Below are positions 1-11,992 of a stretch of DNA of 64,000 nucleotides, one piece after another (positions within the stretch are counted from its first letter, which is position 1; each line of letters opens with the position of its first letter). Under the pieces are notes generated by a model. The model was given only the letters and a program-made list of their open reading frames with translations, had not been told where the DNA came from and did no database searches. The translations under genes and the position numbers were made by a program. The stretch comes from Fulvia fulva (Eukaryota > Ascomycota > Dothideomycetes > Mycosphaerellales > Mycosphaerellaceae), in contig NC_063013.1 in the NCBI RefSeq assembly GCF_020509005.1, forward strand, positions 6,076,001 to 6,140,000, given 5' to 3'.

Positions 1-1062
1 TAGGACTCGCTAGGCCGGCGGGAGTAAGGCTAAGACCTAAAGTCTAGCGGAATAGATAGCGATCTACCTATAGGAGTAGGACTAGAAAAGGAAGCCCCCT
101 AAGATAATAGGCCCGATAGTACTCCGAGCCTTCTAGAGACATAATTACTAGCTATATAGGGACCTAATAAGAGCCGAAGTAAGTATAGCAATCTAAATTA
201 GGTCCGAATATATTAGATTAAGGGCCTACCTATTTAGGAGATACGTACTAGATATCTAAAGCCTAGCCTAATAGTATAGGTACCTATTATAAAACCTAGA
301 ATATATACTACTATAATACCCGTAGTAGGCGAGTAGTAGGGAAAATTAGAGGTACTAAGCGGGAAGGAGAGACTATAAGTCAATTATTAGGGACAAAGGC
401 AATATATTACGGTTTGGTTTATAGGGAACCTACGGCTACTTATTTAGCGAAACGGAGCGCTAAGGGAGACGACGGAGCTACTCTATTTCAGTTCGACCGG
501 TCTGACCGGACTAACTAGAGTACTCGGTAATTAGCCTACTTAGTCTAATTAGTTACGCTAAGACGTAGTACTATATAGACGACGCTCATTAACGAGTATA
601 TAGGAGCTTCGTACTTAACTTAATCTATTATACTACCGGTATAGTTATGAACCTTTACCTTCTTAGAGACGATATAGATATATATATATATAGAATATAC
701 CCTATATTAAGATAACGAAGCAAGGATTATAATATAATATCCGCCGAATCTCTCGGTAGATACTATAGTAGGGATACCTCTAGTAGTTTAGCCTCGCTAG
801 CGAGACGGAGGAGTAGATAGATAAGAGGCGGAAGCTAGAGGGATTATAGATAGGGTAGTTATTAGGATAGGTCTATAATACTAGTATACCCTTAAGAAGG
901 GAAATCTAAGACGATAACGAGGGGTAAAAGATAGGCGGGAAGGAGGAGGGATTTTTACTAATACGGTTTCCCCTCTATATATACGAAAATAAGATAGTAT
1001 AGCGGTATAGGCTAAAGGGCACTATAATAGCTTAATGAAATATCTATCTATCTATATAGGTT
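1..1062 (+). mobile_element. LINE-II copy a, 3' part, heavily RIPed
   Basis: This is the 3' end of a non-LTR retrotransposon that begins left of the window. Its last ~220 bases (about 850-1,060) match the reverse complement of the 3' end of the LINE-II copy at 7,889-11,990, including a conserved block around 890-1,000 and the shared CACTATAATAGCTTAA before the tail. It ends in a short (ATCT)n tail at about 1,042-1,055. No open frame survives. The first 120 bases contain no CA or TG dinucleotide at all but many TA, which is the RIP signature. The 210-base open frame near 1,191-1,400 on the other strand is chance. Confidence 0.7.
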
Positions 1063-4000
1063 AAGATTCTCGTCGTTACGTTTAGCGGTAAATATATAAT
1101 AAGTATTATTCTATTCCTTTATAATAGTAGCCTTATTACGAAGCGGGCGGGAATATCGAAACCGATAGTTAGTATTACTTATCTTATACTCTATACACTA
1201 GTAATACTATAGTATATATACGTAGTGACAACGAATATATCGCTAGTAAGGATTATATAGATAGTGAGAAAAGATGTACGGAACTCGCTACGATAATAAA
1301 CAAAGGGGCGATAGCGTCGTAAAAGTAAAGAGCGTCCTCGAAAGGCGGCGAACGAAGGGAAACGCGCGGAGCGACGACGCGCCCGGGAGAAACGAAACAT
1401 AGCGACTATCTACTATAACGACTATAATAACCGTAAGCTACTAACTAGAAGAACTAGTATACGAAACACGGTATAGATACGGTAGAATATACCGCGATTA
1501 TATACGAAATTATAGCTACCCTCGCGAGCGCTAATCTACTCTACGAACGAGCGATCCGTAGCCTCCTCGAGAGCTTAGCTAAAGCGATCTAGGAGCTACT
1601 ACGGGCGACGAAGGCGCTAGCGCTAGTAAAGGAAGTGACGAACGCGGACCTCCTACGGGAGGTCTAGGCGCTAGGAAGAGCTAGGCCGGCGATATATACC
1701 TAAGCGGCTATAGTAGCCGTAGAGTAACTAACGTACCGCGTTAGGCTAGTTTAGCGCGAGGTTACGATATATATAGACAACCCTAAAGAAAGAGAGCGGG
1801 TAGCGGTACTATTATACTAACGCCTTATAGAGTAGGCGCGCTAGGCTAGTAAACAAGATATTATTATAGCCTAGAAGCTAAAAAGTAGAGACGTACGCTA
1901 TACGCTCGTAACTATAGCGGGGAGATCGACGCTACTATAGAGCGTAGCCTAGGCGGTCGAGGTACTAAACGTAAAGAGCGTAGCGCCGGTCGCGCTAGTA
2001 TACTAGGCCCTTATATACGGTGTCCGAGTTAATACCTTCCTAGTAGATACTAGCCTAGTAGCGATAGGAGAGCCTATTATAAAGGACAACTAGGCTACTA
2101 TCCTAGGCCTCGTTATTATCTAGGCGTACTAGCTAAAGAAGCCGGAACGAATAGAGCGGAAACACTCGTCGCTCGTACTCGCGTTTAAGTATAATAGTTA
2201 GAGGATCTAGGCTATAGAGAAGGGACTAGTCCTAGCCTACTCGTACTACTACGTTAAAAAGCACGACTATACCTATATAGTAACCTAGTACTTCCAGTAC
2301 TAGGGATTCGGGTATACTATAAAGTATTGTCGGTAGGAGACCTACTACGGCTACTACGCGAAGGTATATAATACCCGCGAATACCTCTAAACTAAGATAA
2401 GTAAGTACGCTAACTACGGCGGAGGCTATAAGGCGTAGATAGGCGGATATAGAGTAAAGAGGTAGGTAGCGGAATAGGCGGTAGGAGCGCGCCTAGGTAT
2501 ACGCTAGGAAAGAGGAGGAATAGCGATAGTACTATACCGTCTAAGAGTCGACGCCGACGGCTTCTAGCCGGTTATATATAGGAGTAAGAAGAGGAGGCTA
2601 AATAGTAATAGACGCTTAATATATAGAGTAGGCCGACTAGCGCTTACCGACCCCCGGGCCTAGCGCCTCGGATAGACGCGCCTCGATACGACGATATTCC
2701 GCCCTTATAGAGGTAGCGCGCCCTTACCGGTAGCTACGCTAGCGACGCCGGCCCCGCGATAGGATAGTAAAGGCGAGGGCGAGGGCGACGAGGACGACAA
2801 TATAGTAGTAAACCTACGGAGGTAGAATAGGGAACTATAGCTAATATAATAGTCTAACTATATATAGTACGCTTACCTAGCTAACTATCGTATAGTATAA
2901 CGCTAATAAGAGTAAGGATAAGGCCTAGAAGCTACTCCTTAGCCTACTACACCCTAGCCGGTACTATATAGTCGCTATCTAAGAGAAGTAGACAAACGGA
3001 AAGACGACACTCGTAGACCCGAGATACTACCTTATAGTACCCTAAGGTAACTAGCCGGTAGCGCGGGTCTACTTCTACGTAAGTAAAGAAATCGCGATAA
3101 TAACGTAGACGACCTATACCTACTCTAGTAATATAGCCTCTCTAAGGCTACGCCTTACCGACGGTAAGATAATAGCTATCTATAACGCCTATAACCCGTA
3201 CTTAGTACCGGGCTCGATAGAAGAAGACAGCTAGTCGGCTACCCTCTACTAGCTCTAAGAAGCTCTCTAAGAGGAAGCTAATATATATATCCTAGTCGGC
3301 GACCTTAACCTCTACTACCTAAGATAGGGAGGCGATAGTATACTCTCGGCCTATAGCGCCGTAGACGCGCTTATTAGTTTAGTAGAGGTATCCGGCCTTA
3401 GCCTAGTACTTTCCGTAGGCACGGCTACGTATTAGTAGAAAAATACGACCTAGACGCTTAACCTAACCTTCGCGATATAGTAGATAGCCTAGCGGACTAT
3501 CTTCTACGATACGGACCTAGAACTCGATACCGGCTATCTAGACTACCTAGCTATCCGTACGACGTTCGACGTAATATACCTATAGGCGCTACTAGCTCTA
3601 GAACTACGGCCTTAGTAGAAGAGAGCGGACTAGAAGGAGATTAATAAAGTACTATAAGAACGAATAACGGCCCTCGTACCGCCGGTACCCCTCCGCCTAG
3701 AGGTAGAAATCGACGCGGCGGTAAGGAGCCTATAGTAGTATATAGTAGGAGTGATCCGGGATAAGATCCCCTATACCCGACCCTCGAAGTAGGCGCGTAT
3801 AAGGAAGCCGGAGACGCCGCTACTACTACTATAGTTCCTACCTATTTATAATAGATAAGGGGTCCTCTAGGAAGCCTAGTAAGGTAGAGCCGACGCGCTA
3901 GTAGAGGCGTTCTTCCCTCCTCCGGTTACTACCCGACTCGACGATATCGAAGGCTTCGTATACCTAACGGAGCTCGAGACTAGCTAAGAAGTAACGGAGG

Positions 4001-6550
4001 CGGAGGTACTAATAGTACTAAAAGCGGCGCTACTAGACAAGGCCCTAGGACTAGATAAGATCTCTAACTATTTCCTTAAGTACTACCGCTAGACGCTCGC
4101 CCCGTACCTCGCGGGGCTATATACGGTATACCTCTAGTAGTTATACGTACCGACCCCCTTCCGGTACTCGAGTATAGTCGTCCTCCGTAAGGAGGGTAAG
4201 GCTAGATATAACGTTAGGAAGGCCTACCGCCCGATAGCCCTACTTAGTACGATCGGTAAGGCGCTAGAGCGTATCGTAGCCGATCGTATATATAAGCTAG
4301 CCGAGGAGTACTAGCTCCTCCTAGCCGACTAGATAGGAGCCCGACTAGGGCGGTCTACGACGACCGCCCTAGAACTCGTTACGGAATAGGTTTATATAAT
4401 CTAGGTAATACGCCGATAATAGGTCGCTACCCTACTATCCCTTAATATCTCGGGGCGTTCGACAAAGTTTCCTATACCCGACTACTCTATAACCTCCGGG
4501 CAAAAGGTCTACCTAGCTAGCTCGTCGCGTTCGTTAAGTCCTTCCTTAGTAACCGGTCTACGTAGCTCGTACTAGGGGAGTAGCGTAAACCTTAGATACG
4601 GCCTATAGAAACGGGGATCCCGTAGGGCTTATCGCTCTCTCCGATCCTCTTCCTTTTCTTCGCCTCTACGCTCCTCCCGCTACTTAGAGGAAGCGCCGGC
4701 GGTACTAACTCCTATATAGGCTTTGTCGACGATACGAACATCCTAATATATAGCGACTTAACCAAGACTAATTACCGCTAACTCGAAGCGGCGCTCGAGG
4801 TATATAATAACTAGGTAGCGTAATACGGGGTAGTCTTCGTCCCTAAGAAGTACTAGATAATCTACCTTACGAGGACCCCGAAGAAGTATAACCTCTAAGC
4901 TACGATCGAGGCCGGGACCGGCGTAAGCTAGATTACTCTATAGCTATCTATCCTAGTCCTAGGATTCTAAGTAGTTACGTAACTCCGGTAGTACGCCTAC
5001 CTAAAGTAGGTCCGGTAGCGGGGAGACTAGAATAAAGCCTTAGTTATACGCCTCGCGGCCTCTATATAGGGCGTAGCCTTCGTAAAGGTATACTAGCTAT
5101 ATAGCTCTATCGTCCGACCGGCGATTACCTTTAGGGTACTAGTCTAGTATCTATCCTACGCGAGTAGCTAGATAAAGTAGATTTAAAATATATAGAACGA
5201 ATATTTACGTAGGGCGACCGGGGTATACCGTACTATACCGACGTAGGTCCTAGAAGCAAATACGTAGATCGCGCCGCTAGACCTTTACCTCTAATAGCTC
5301 GCTATAGGCTATTCGCTCTAGACGGCGAATAGTAAGGTAGGGGGCGATATTCGCGCGGCGTACCGGGCGATTACGACACGCCTTCGATCTATAGCGCCTA
5401 AAAAGAAGATAGGATTATAGGCCTAGCGGTAGCTAGATACGTAATAAACCCCGATAGTAAGGTTCCGAGTATAGGCCCTAGCTAGTAGTATACTAGTAAT
5501 AGGAGCGGGATAGGGACGCGAAGAACGGAAGGCTATAGCGAACGCGGTCCGTAGATATATATAGGGAATCTAGAACGAGCGCTAGGAGAAAGGCGAAAGG
5601 TACCTAAACGGGTAACTACTACGGCGACGAGCGTACCGACGAGAAGACGAGGTAGCGGCGAAGACAGGACCTATTAGCCGGGATAGAGTAATACTCTTCC
5701 GAGCCCTTACCCGCCTATAGGTAATAGTCGCGATACTACTCCGCTCGGAACATATTAGGTTTAAGGACTATCTATATCGCCGAAAGGTACCGGGAGTAGA
5801 TAGTAGCCTATATAAATATAGACGTGTTTAGACGCCGAAACACGTCGTACTATTCTACCTACGCTTTATAGAAGCCCGGTAGGTTATACGCCTCGAGACG
5901 AGGGCTATAGACTTCTAATATATAATAGGTATAGCGCGTAGGATACGAGTAGCGGTACGAATAGTAATACGGACCGGCCTACTATAATAGTTCTAGATAG
6001 CGGGTAAGATAGTAGTAAGAATAGGGAAGATAGCCTAGGAGGAAGAGCTCTAGGAAGCCTCCGAAGGCGCCCTATCTATAGACGTAGTAGAACTCTAGTA
6101 GCGCTAACGACTACGTAGGCGGGTAGACCGTAGCCTATAGTAACCCCGAGCGTAGGAGGAATAGCGATAGGAGTACTAATAGAGTATAGGAGCCCGGAAG
6201 GGTCGACTCGTCATCTACTCGACGGCTAGCCCGTTTTCCGCTCGACAGTCGACCTATATCCTACTCGATAGGCGACCCGCCTCTACTAATAGTCGACCTG
6301 TCGTCTATTCGATAGTCGGCTAGCTACTAATACTCGTTCCTAGGTACCGGGTAGATTAGTACTCCGGGGCGGCTAACTACCTAGTACTTACCGCTTCTAG
6401 TACGATAGATTAACTAATAAGTAATAGAGAGAACTTACTAATACCTAAAGAGGGTTTTTCTCCGTACGACGGTTTTCCCCTCTCTCTTTCTTAATAGCCC
6501 CCGGCCTCGTAGACCTTTTAGGAGCTAAATAGGCATTATAAATATATATA
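1063..6550 (+). mobile_element. LINE-I, Tad/I-like non-LTR retrotransposon, near full length, RIP-destroyed
   Basis: Two overlapping decayed frames can be read through many TAG/TAA stops. ORF1 (about 1,400-2,850) is a Gag-like protein whose zinc knuckle near 2,285-2,400 now reads tyrosine where cysteine is expected. ORF2 (about 2,870-6,230) has an APE-type endonuclease with YNAYNP and a GDFN-type motif (GDLNLYY, about 3,295-3,320), then a reverse transcriptase with GIPQGLSLSP and the catalytic box FVDD (about 4,716-4,727), and a C-terminal cysteine/histidine segment near 5,750-5,850. The 3' end is near 6,540, beside the next element. Ends are approximate and no duplication was recognised. It cannot encode a working protein. 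Confidence 0.75.
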
Positions 6551-6552
6551 TA

Positions 6553-7685
6553 ACGTCCTTTACTACCGAGCGGGCCACTTTTACTAAGAACTGTACCACT
6601 TCTATAGATATAGCTATATAACTACTATTATAGCGTATATTGTCTTTAAACGGGGCCAAACTGACCTTAGCTATCTAGGCTACGAAACGCGACGCGACAA
6701 TCACAAATCGACTTACTATAAAGGTATACGACGCGTCTCGAACTATACTAGGGTATCGATTGAATAGACGACCTCCTCGGGGTGACTACGAGCCTAATTC
6801 GAAGAAGCTTATAGAGCTAGAAGAGAGGGTGATACTTGAGTACATACTCGAGCTAGATCTTAGAGGTTTCCCGCTATTAAAGGCTAGTATACAAGTAATA
6901 GCCGATTTATTACTATAAGAGAAGGGTCTTAAGCGTACTAGTCTTAATTAGATAGACAGGTTCATTAGGCGGCATCGTGAGCTAAAGGTTCGTATAATAT
7001 ATAGATACGATCTTTAGCGAGCCCTAATAGAAGATCTAGACGTTATCGAGAAGTAGTTCTTACTTATACGTAATATAAAGGAGAAGTATAGCATCCTTAA
7101 CTAGGACACCTACAACTTCGACGAGATAGGGTTTATAATAGATATTATTACGTCTTAGAGCGTCGTTACGGGTTTAGAAAGGCGTAGTAGAAAGAGGAAG
7201 GTCGTTTAATAGGGCAATAGAGAGGGAGTAGAGAGATAGCGTATTAGATAGCTCTTATACGAAGCAAGATTAGTAAGCTACGTAAGTCTAACGAGGCCCT
7301 TATATAGCGGAAAGCACGAAAGCGTAAGTACATTTAGTCTAGAGGGTCTCTAACCTTCGATAAGGCGTTATAATTAATACCTCTAGAGGATACTAGGAGG
7401 TAGGAAGTGAGTAGTAAGTCGCTAGATAGTGTTCGGCTAGTACTAAGGCTACGACGCTATAAGCGATATAGCGAGTCGGGGTATAACGTACGTACCTATT
7501 AAGTAGAGTCGCTAGATAGCGAAGAATCTAAAGAGGAATTGTCCTCCTAGTAACGATTCTATAGGATGTCGTCGTATTAAGATACCGTCGTAATTAAAGT
7601 AGAAGTAGTATAGTTCTTAGTAAAAGTGGCCCGCTCGGTAGTATAGCCCGCTCGGTAGTATAGCCCGCTCGGTAGTAAAGTACGT
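6553..7685 (+). mobile_element. Fot1/pogo-like transposon, internally deleted copy 1 (non-autonomous), RIPed
   Basis: A 1,133-bp element flanked by TA duplications (6,551-6,552 and 7,686-7,687). The terminal inverted repeats begin ACGT and carry the CCGAGCGGGC block, once at the left end and three times in tandem at the right. The interior aligns with the 1,849-bp copy at 55,795-57,643 but lacks about 732 bp encoding the second and third catalytic aspartates. The junction near 7,220-7,230 is the same as in the copy at 11,993-13,125. The N-terminal transposase region, the first catalytic aspartate (YNFDEIGF, about 7,105-7,130) and the C-terminal zinc knuckle, with all ligands mutated, remain readable through stops. 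Confidence 0.85.
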
Positions 7686-7888
7686 TATATATATATTTAG
7701 GGCCGTACTATTTATTCTATATTTAGGATCCCTATCCCTACGAGGTAGTACGTTCCTCTTAGCGTAGTAGTATTAGCGGAGCTAAAGAAGACGGTTAGCT
7801 AATATATCTATATCGTACTTAATAAGAAGTCTATAGTAAACCCGACCTTACTATACTAGATCTATATATATATATATATATATATATT
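7686..7888. repeat. AT-rich RIPed spacer ending in a (TA)n microsatellite
   Basis: About 170 bases of unassigned RIPed sequence follow copy 1 of the pogo-like element. They end in a run of roughly 13 TA units (about 7,863-7,888), exactly where the 3' end of the minus-strand LINE-II copy begins. The run may be the decayed tail of that LINE. No coding potential is visible. Confidence 0.6.
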
Positions 7889-10800
7889 GTTTGTTAAGCT
7901 ATTATAGTACCTCCTAGCCTATATAGCTGCCCTACGTACTTCTGTCTTACGAAGGGGAAACCGCTCGCGGTAAAAACCCCTCTCCTCTCCTATACTACTA
8001 TTGTCCGTTATTTACCTTCCCGCTTTCCTTATAGAGGGTATACTAGTATTATAGGCCTACCCTAATAACTACCTTGTCTATATTCCCTTAGTCTCCCTCC
8101 TCTTCTCTATCTACTCCTCCGTCTTATTAGTAAGTTTAAACTAGGTAAGGTATCCTTATCTTAGGACCTAACGTACTATCCTCTATACGTCGTACTTATT
8201 CGTAACGATCGACTAGTAGTCGCGTCTAGCTACTCTTGCTCTCTATATACTCCGCCCTTCTACCTACTATAGGTACCGTACGACTATATATTCCGGGTTC
8301 TACGACGGGTAGCTATACTTATACGCTAGGTTATCTATATCTAGGACGTTCCTTCTATATAAGTAAGCCCTAAGCTCGATATATTCGGACCGGATTTAGA
8401 TTATTATGCTTGCTTCTAGCCTTATAAGGTCGCGGTATAGGAGGTAGTTATGTCTCTAGAAGGTTCGTAGGGCTAGGGGGCCTATTCTCGCTAGCGGGTT
8501 ACTATTCTATTCCTATTCCTATAGGTAGCCGGCTACCTACTCTACGAGGCTCTAGGACTTTCCTATACTCCCCTTCTTTTCCCGGGTTCTTCGTTCCTCC
8601 TCCTCTCTCGCTAGCTACTCCGGCGTTCCTTATACTTTCCTAAATACGCGTAGGTCGTCCCGCTTCTAACTCCTCCTTACGTACGGTCCTATATATAGCC
8701 GGCTATATCTCTATACGATTCGTACTGTCTTATCGTAGATAGTTTACTATACTAGGTACTCTATCGTCTTCGCCGTATATTAGATCCTTATCCCTTAGAT
8801 ATAGTAACGGATAGGTAGTATCCTAGTCTCTATCTCGGCTACTCTCGTCGGTATAGTCTTATACGCTCCGAGAATTCTCCTTAAGTTGCCTACTTAGGTT
8901 CGATTAAGAGGCTATTCGATCCGTCGCGGTACTAGCTTATCGACTCCCCCCGTACCCTAGATTTATACCCCGTAAAGTATTACTAGTCGAACGATTACTT
9001 TATATATTATTCTTACTTTATCGAAGGTCGCCCCCTACGTCAACTTAGTAAGATGTGTTATTAATGCCTCGTTTACTTATACCCTATTCTAGGCCTTCTT
9101 AATCTATAGGTTCTAGCTTAGCTTCGGATCTAGCTAGATTCCTAGGACTCGGAGTTCGGGGGAGGGCTTCGTTTCGTATCCCTAGATTATTATAGTTGCC
9201 TATATATTATAGTAGGTCCTTGCTTTACTAAAGTAGATTAGCTAGTATTTCTCTAGGGCAAAATGGACGCCGTAGCGTCTAGCCTAGTCCTTATATACTA
9301 TATATCTCTCCGTAAGTAGTCTATAGTTTTCCTCCGTTATCGCGGACTAGGCTAGGATGTTTATATCGTCTACGAAGCCTAACGCCGAAGTCTAAGGGGA
9401 CGTAAGTATAGGGATAAGGTCGGCTATAAAGATTAGGAATAGGATCGGGAATAGCGTAGATCCTTAGGGGATTCCGGTCTCTACGTATACCCTTTCGGAT
9501 TTATCCCTCCCGAGGACTATTCTCGTAGTCCTCTCTTTAAGGAAGGAGTATATAAATTTCGTAGCCTATATAGGGACTCCCTTCTATCGGAGTATATAGA
9601 GTAGTCTTTTATAGAAGACGTTATCGAATACTCCGGAGATGTCTAGAGAGAGTAGCGATACTATTCTATTCTGTCTATAGTACTAGAGGGTTTAGATCTA
9701 TTCGGTTATTAGTTCTATTACCGTAAAGGTTGAGCGGTTACTTCTCCCTCCTATCTATATCTCCGGGAGGATATTGTTCTCCTCGACTAGTTTTATAAGT
9801 CTCTAGGCTACTACCTTCTCTAGGATCTTCCCTACTATATTTAGGAACGTAATCGGTCTATATAACTTGAGCCTATTATAGTCTTCCTTCTATAGCTTCC
9901 GGATAACTACTACTAGGGAGTCTCTATACGGCTTTAGATAGTAGCCTTTCCGTAGATAAGTAGTAAAGAGCTTAGCTAGGCTCGGGGCGATTTCCTCTTT
10001 ATATTCCTTTAGTAGGAGGTTTAGGATTTTGTCGGGCCCTAGGGCCTTTCTTCCCTTAAGCTATCCTATTACGGCCCTAACCTCGCCTAGCTAGACTGTC
10101 TAGTATATATCTAGTAGTTCCGGGTACGACGTACCTACTATATCCGTTAGGTCCGCGTCGACTTATATTAAGAAGAAGTAGTCCGTAAACGCCTTCGCTT
10201 TTACCTCCGGCGTGAACCTTAGCGTCCCCGTTATATCGACTATAGGTAGGAAGTGAGGCGTCTTCTCTATCCTACCGGCTCTCGCCTACCTCGCTAGTCG
10301 CTATATCTAGTTAGGATTCTCTATTACGAGCCCGACCGTCGTTCTCTAGTCTAGCTATTTATCCCGACGTATCTAGGCTTTCTTAGCTTAGCTAGCCCTT
10401 TAGTATACGTCCTATATTACTTATATATACTCCTTCGTCTACTCTCGTCTAGCCCTCCTCGCCTCCCTTACCCTTTCCGCGTAAGCCGGGGTCTAGAATA
10501 GCTTCTGTCTTTAAGAAGGTCGGATATAGAATATATACCGACGAGCTATCTCCTATACGACTATCGTTATCCGTTCGGCTTCTTTATCGAGCTCGGCTTC
10601 TTATTCTACTTCTGTTCCCGCTTCTAGTCCTACATTTGCTCTATTATCGTATAGTCGTACCGCTAGTTCGTCTCGGATTTCCTCCTATAGGGCCTTCTTC
10701 TCGTTTAGGCGTAGCTCCGCTATAGGTTCCTCCTCGACTCCTACCTCGATTATTATCTAGATCGGGATATAGTCTAGTCCTACTTCGAGCGAGAGGTTCG

Positions 10801-11990
10801 GGCGGTACTTATCTAGTCTCGTTACTAGCTCTCTCGAGAGGAAGTATAGGTCGATCGTACTTACGCTTAATCTCGCCTTCTTCGTCTCTATACCCTTTAG
10901 GGTTACTAGTTCTATATCGCGGCTCGCGGTAATTTCTAGTAACTTGCCTCCTAGGTATACGTATAGGGGGGTGAAGTCTAGACCCTATTACGGGTAGTAA
11001 AGGTTAAAGTCGCCTACTAGGACTTAGTATATATCCTCTTATTCGAGTATCCGGTCTAGCGTAGCTAGGGTTCCTAGGTCTCTACTCGTTCGTCCTTATA
11101 GGGGAGGGTTATAGACGTTATAGATTCGGACGGTTCCCTAGCCTATTACTATTTCGATTGTCGTTATGTCCCCCTAGTAGCCCTCCGGCTATAGTACGAC
11201 CTTCTATACTTCTATACTTATAGCCTTACTTATATAGGTATATAGATAGATAGATAGATTTGTCATTCCCCTATTCTAGGACCCTATCCGGCCTATATAG
11301 GTATATATCTATTGTTATGTACAAAGGGAAACCCGAATAGGTGAAAACCCTTCCCGCCCCCGACTACTCCTTATCTAGTTTAGCTTTCCCTCTAAATGTA
11401 CGTAGTCTATGTCACTACCCCGTTAGCCCCCGCTCCTAGCCGGTCTCGTCGCGCTACGTCGTGTCCTCTCTTCCTACACTGTTCCTACTAGGCGGTACTG
11501 TTCTAGCTAGCCCTTCTCTAGTATCTAGTTCGTAATGCGCCGTAGGTCCTTAGCGATATTAAGAAGTGCCCTAATCGTCCGGTTCCTCGCCTTTGCTATC
11601 TACTCCCCCCTTCCTAGCGACCACCTCGGACAGACGAGGAGTACGTACCGTACGTTCTAGGAGCGATAGCCGTAGGGGCAGCTTACTTAATACTCGCGAG
11701 TTAGGCTTAGGATCTAGTCTCTATGTCGCTATACTTCGGCTACGGCTAAGGTTAAAAGTTACCTAAATAGGCAATTTACCTCCGCGGCTCCGTAATTTTA
11801 GGGTCTAGTCGTATAGGAGGTAGATTCCTATTTTCTAGTCGCTTTCCGCGGTAATTACGCGGCCGCTAGCGTAGGCGCGCTACTCTTATTCTCGTTAGGT
11901 AATAGCCTTAATAGGCGCTTTCGAATAGTACGTCGTACGTGTCTCCGATCGATAAAGGGTAATATATCCGTAGTAATATAATAATCTATA
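7889..11990 (-). mobile_element. LINE-II copy b, non-LTR retrotransposon, RIP-destroyed, split by a LINE-III insertion
   Basis: Read on the minus strand, this gives endonuclease then reverse transcriptase broken by TAG/TAA. YNPP and GDFNLYYP lie in the endonuclease at about 10,988-11,130. The reverse transcriptase shows GPDKILN, GIPQGSTLFP and FVDD (9,365-9,376). The 3' untranslated end at 7,889-8,100 matches the copy at 1-1,062. LINE-III copy B (11,233-11,681) interrupts the endonuclease: the frame resumes beyond it (DPKPNS... near 11,690-11,720), so 11,690 to about 11,990 is the 5' continuation. The 5' end is not defined. CA and TG are almost absent throughout. Confidence 0.7.
11233..11681 (-). 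mobile_element. LINE-III copy B, 5'-truncated insertion in LINE-II
   Basis: A 449-bp fragment matching the last ~430 bases plus tail of LINE-III copy A (its 18,170-18,600). It encodes the C-terminal cysteine/histidine motif and the 3' untranslated end, with a (GATA)n tail at the left. It is flanked by an 8-bp direct repeat CTTACTTA (11,225-11,232 and 11,682-11,689), consistent with target-primed insertion. It is more RIPed than copies A and C, so it is probably the oldest LINE-III insertion here. Confidence 0.8.
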
Positions 11991-11992
11991 TA

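Noticed and set aside
1191..1400. 69-codon open frame on the minus strand in the RIPed island
   Set aside because: Arginine/serine-rich reading of CpG-rich RIPed DNA, inside the LINE-I 5' region on the wrong strand; no domain.
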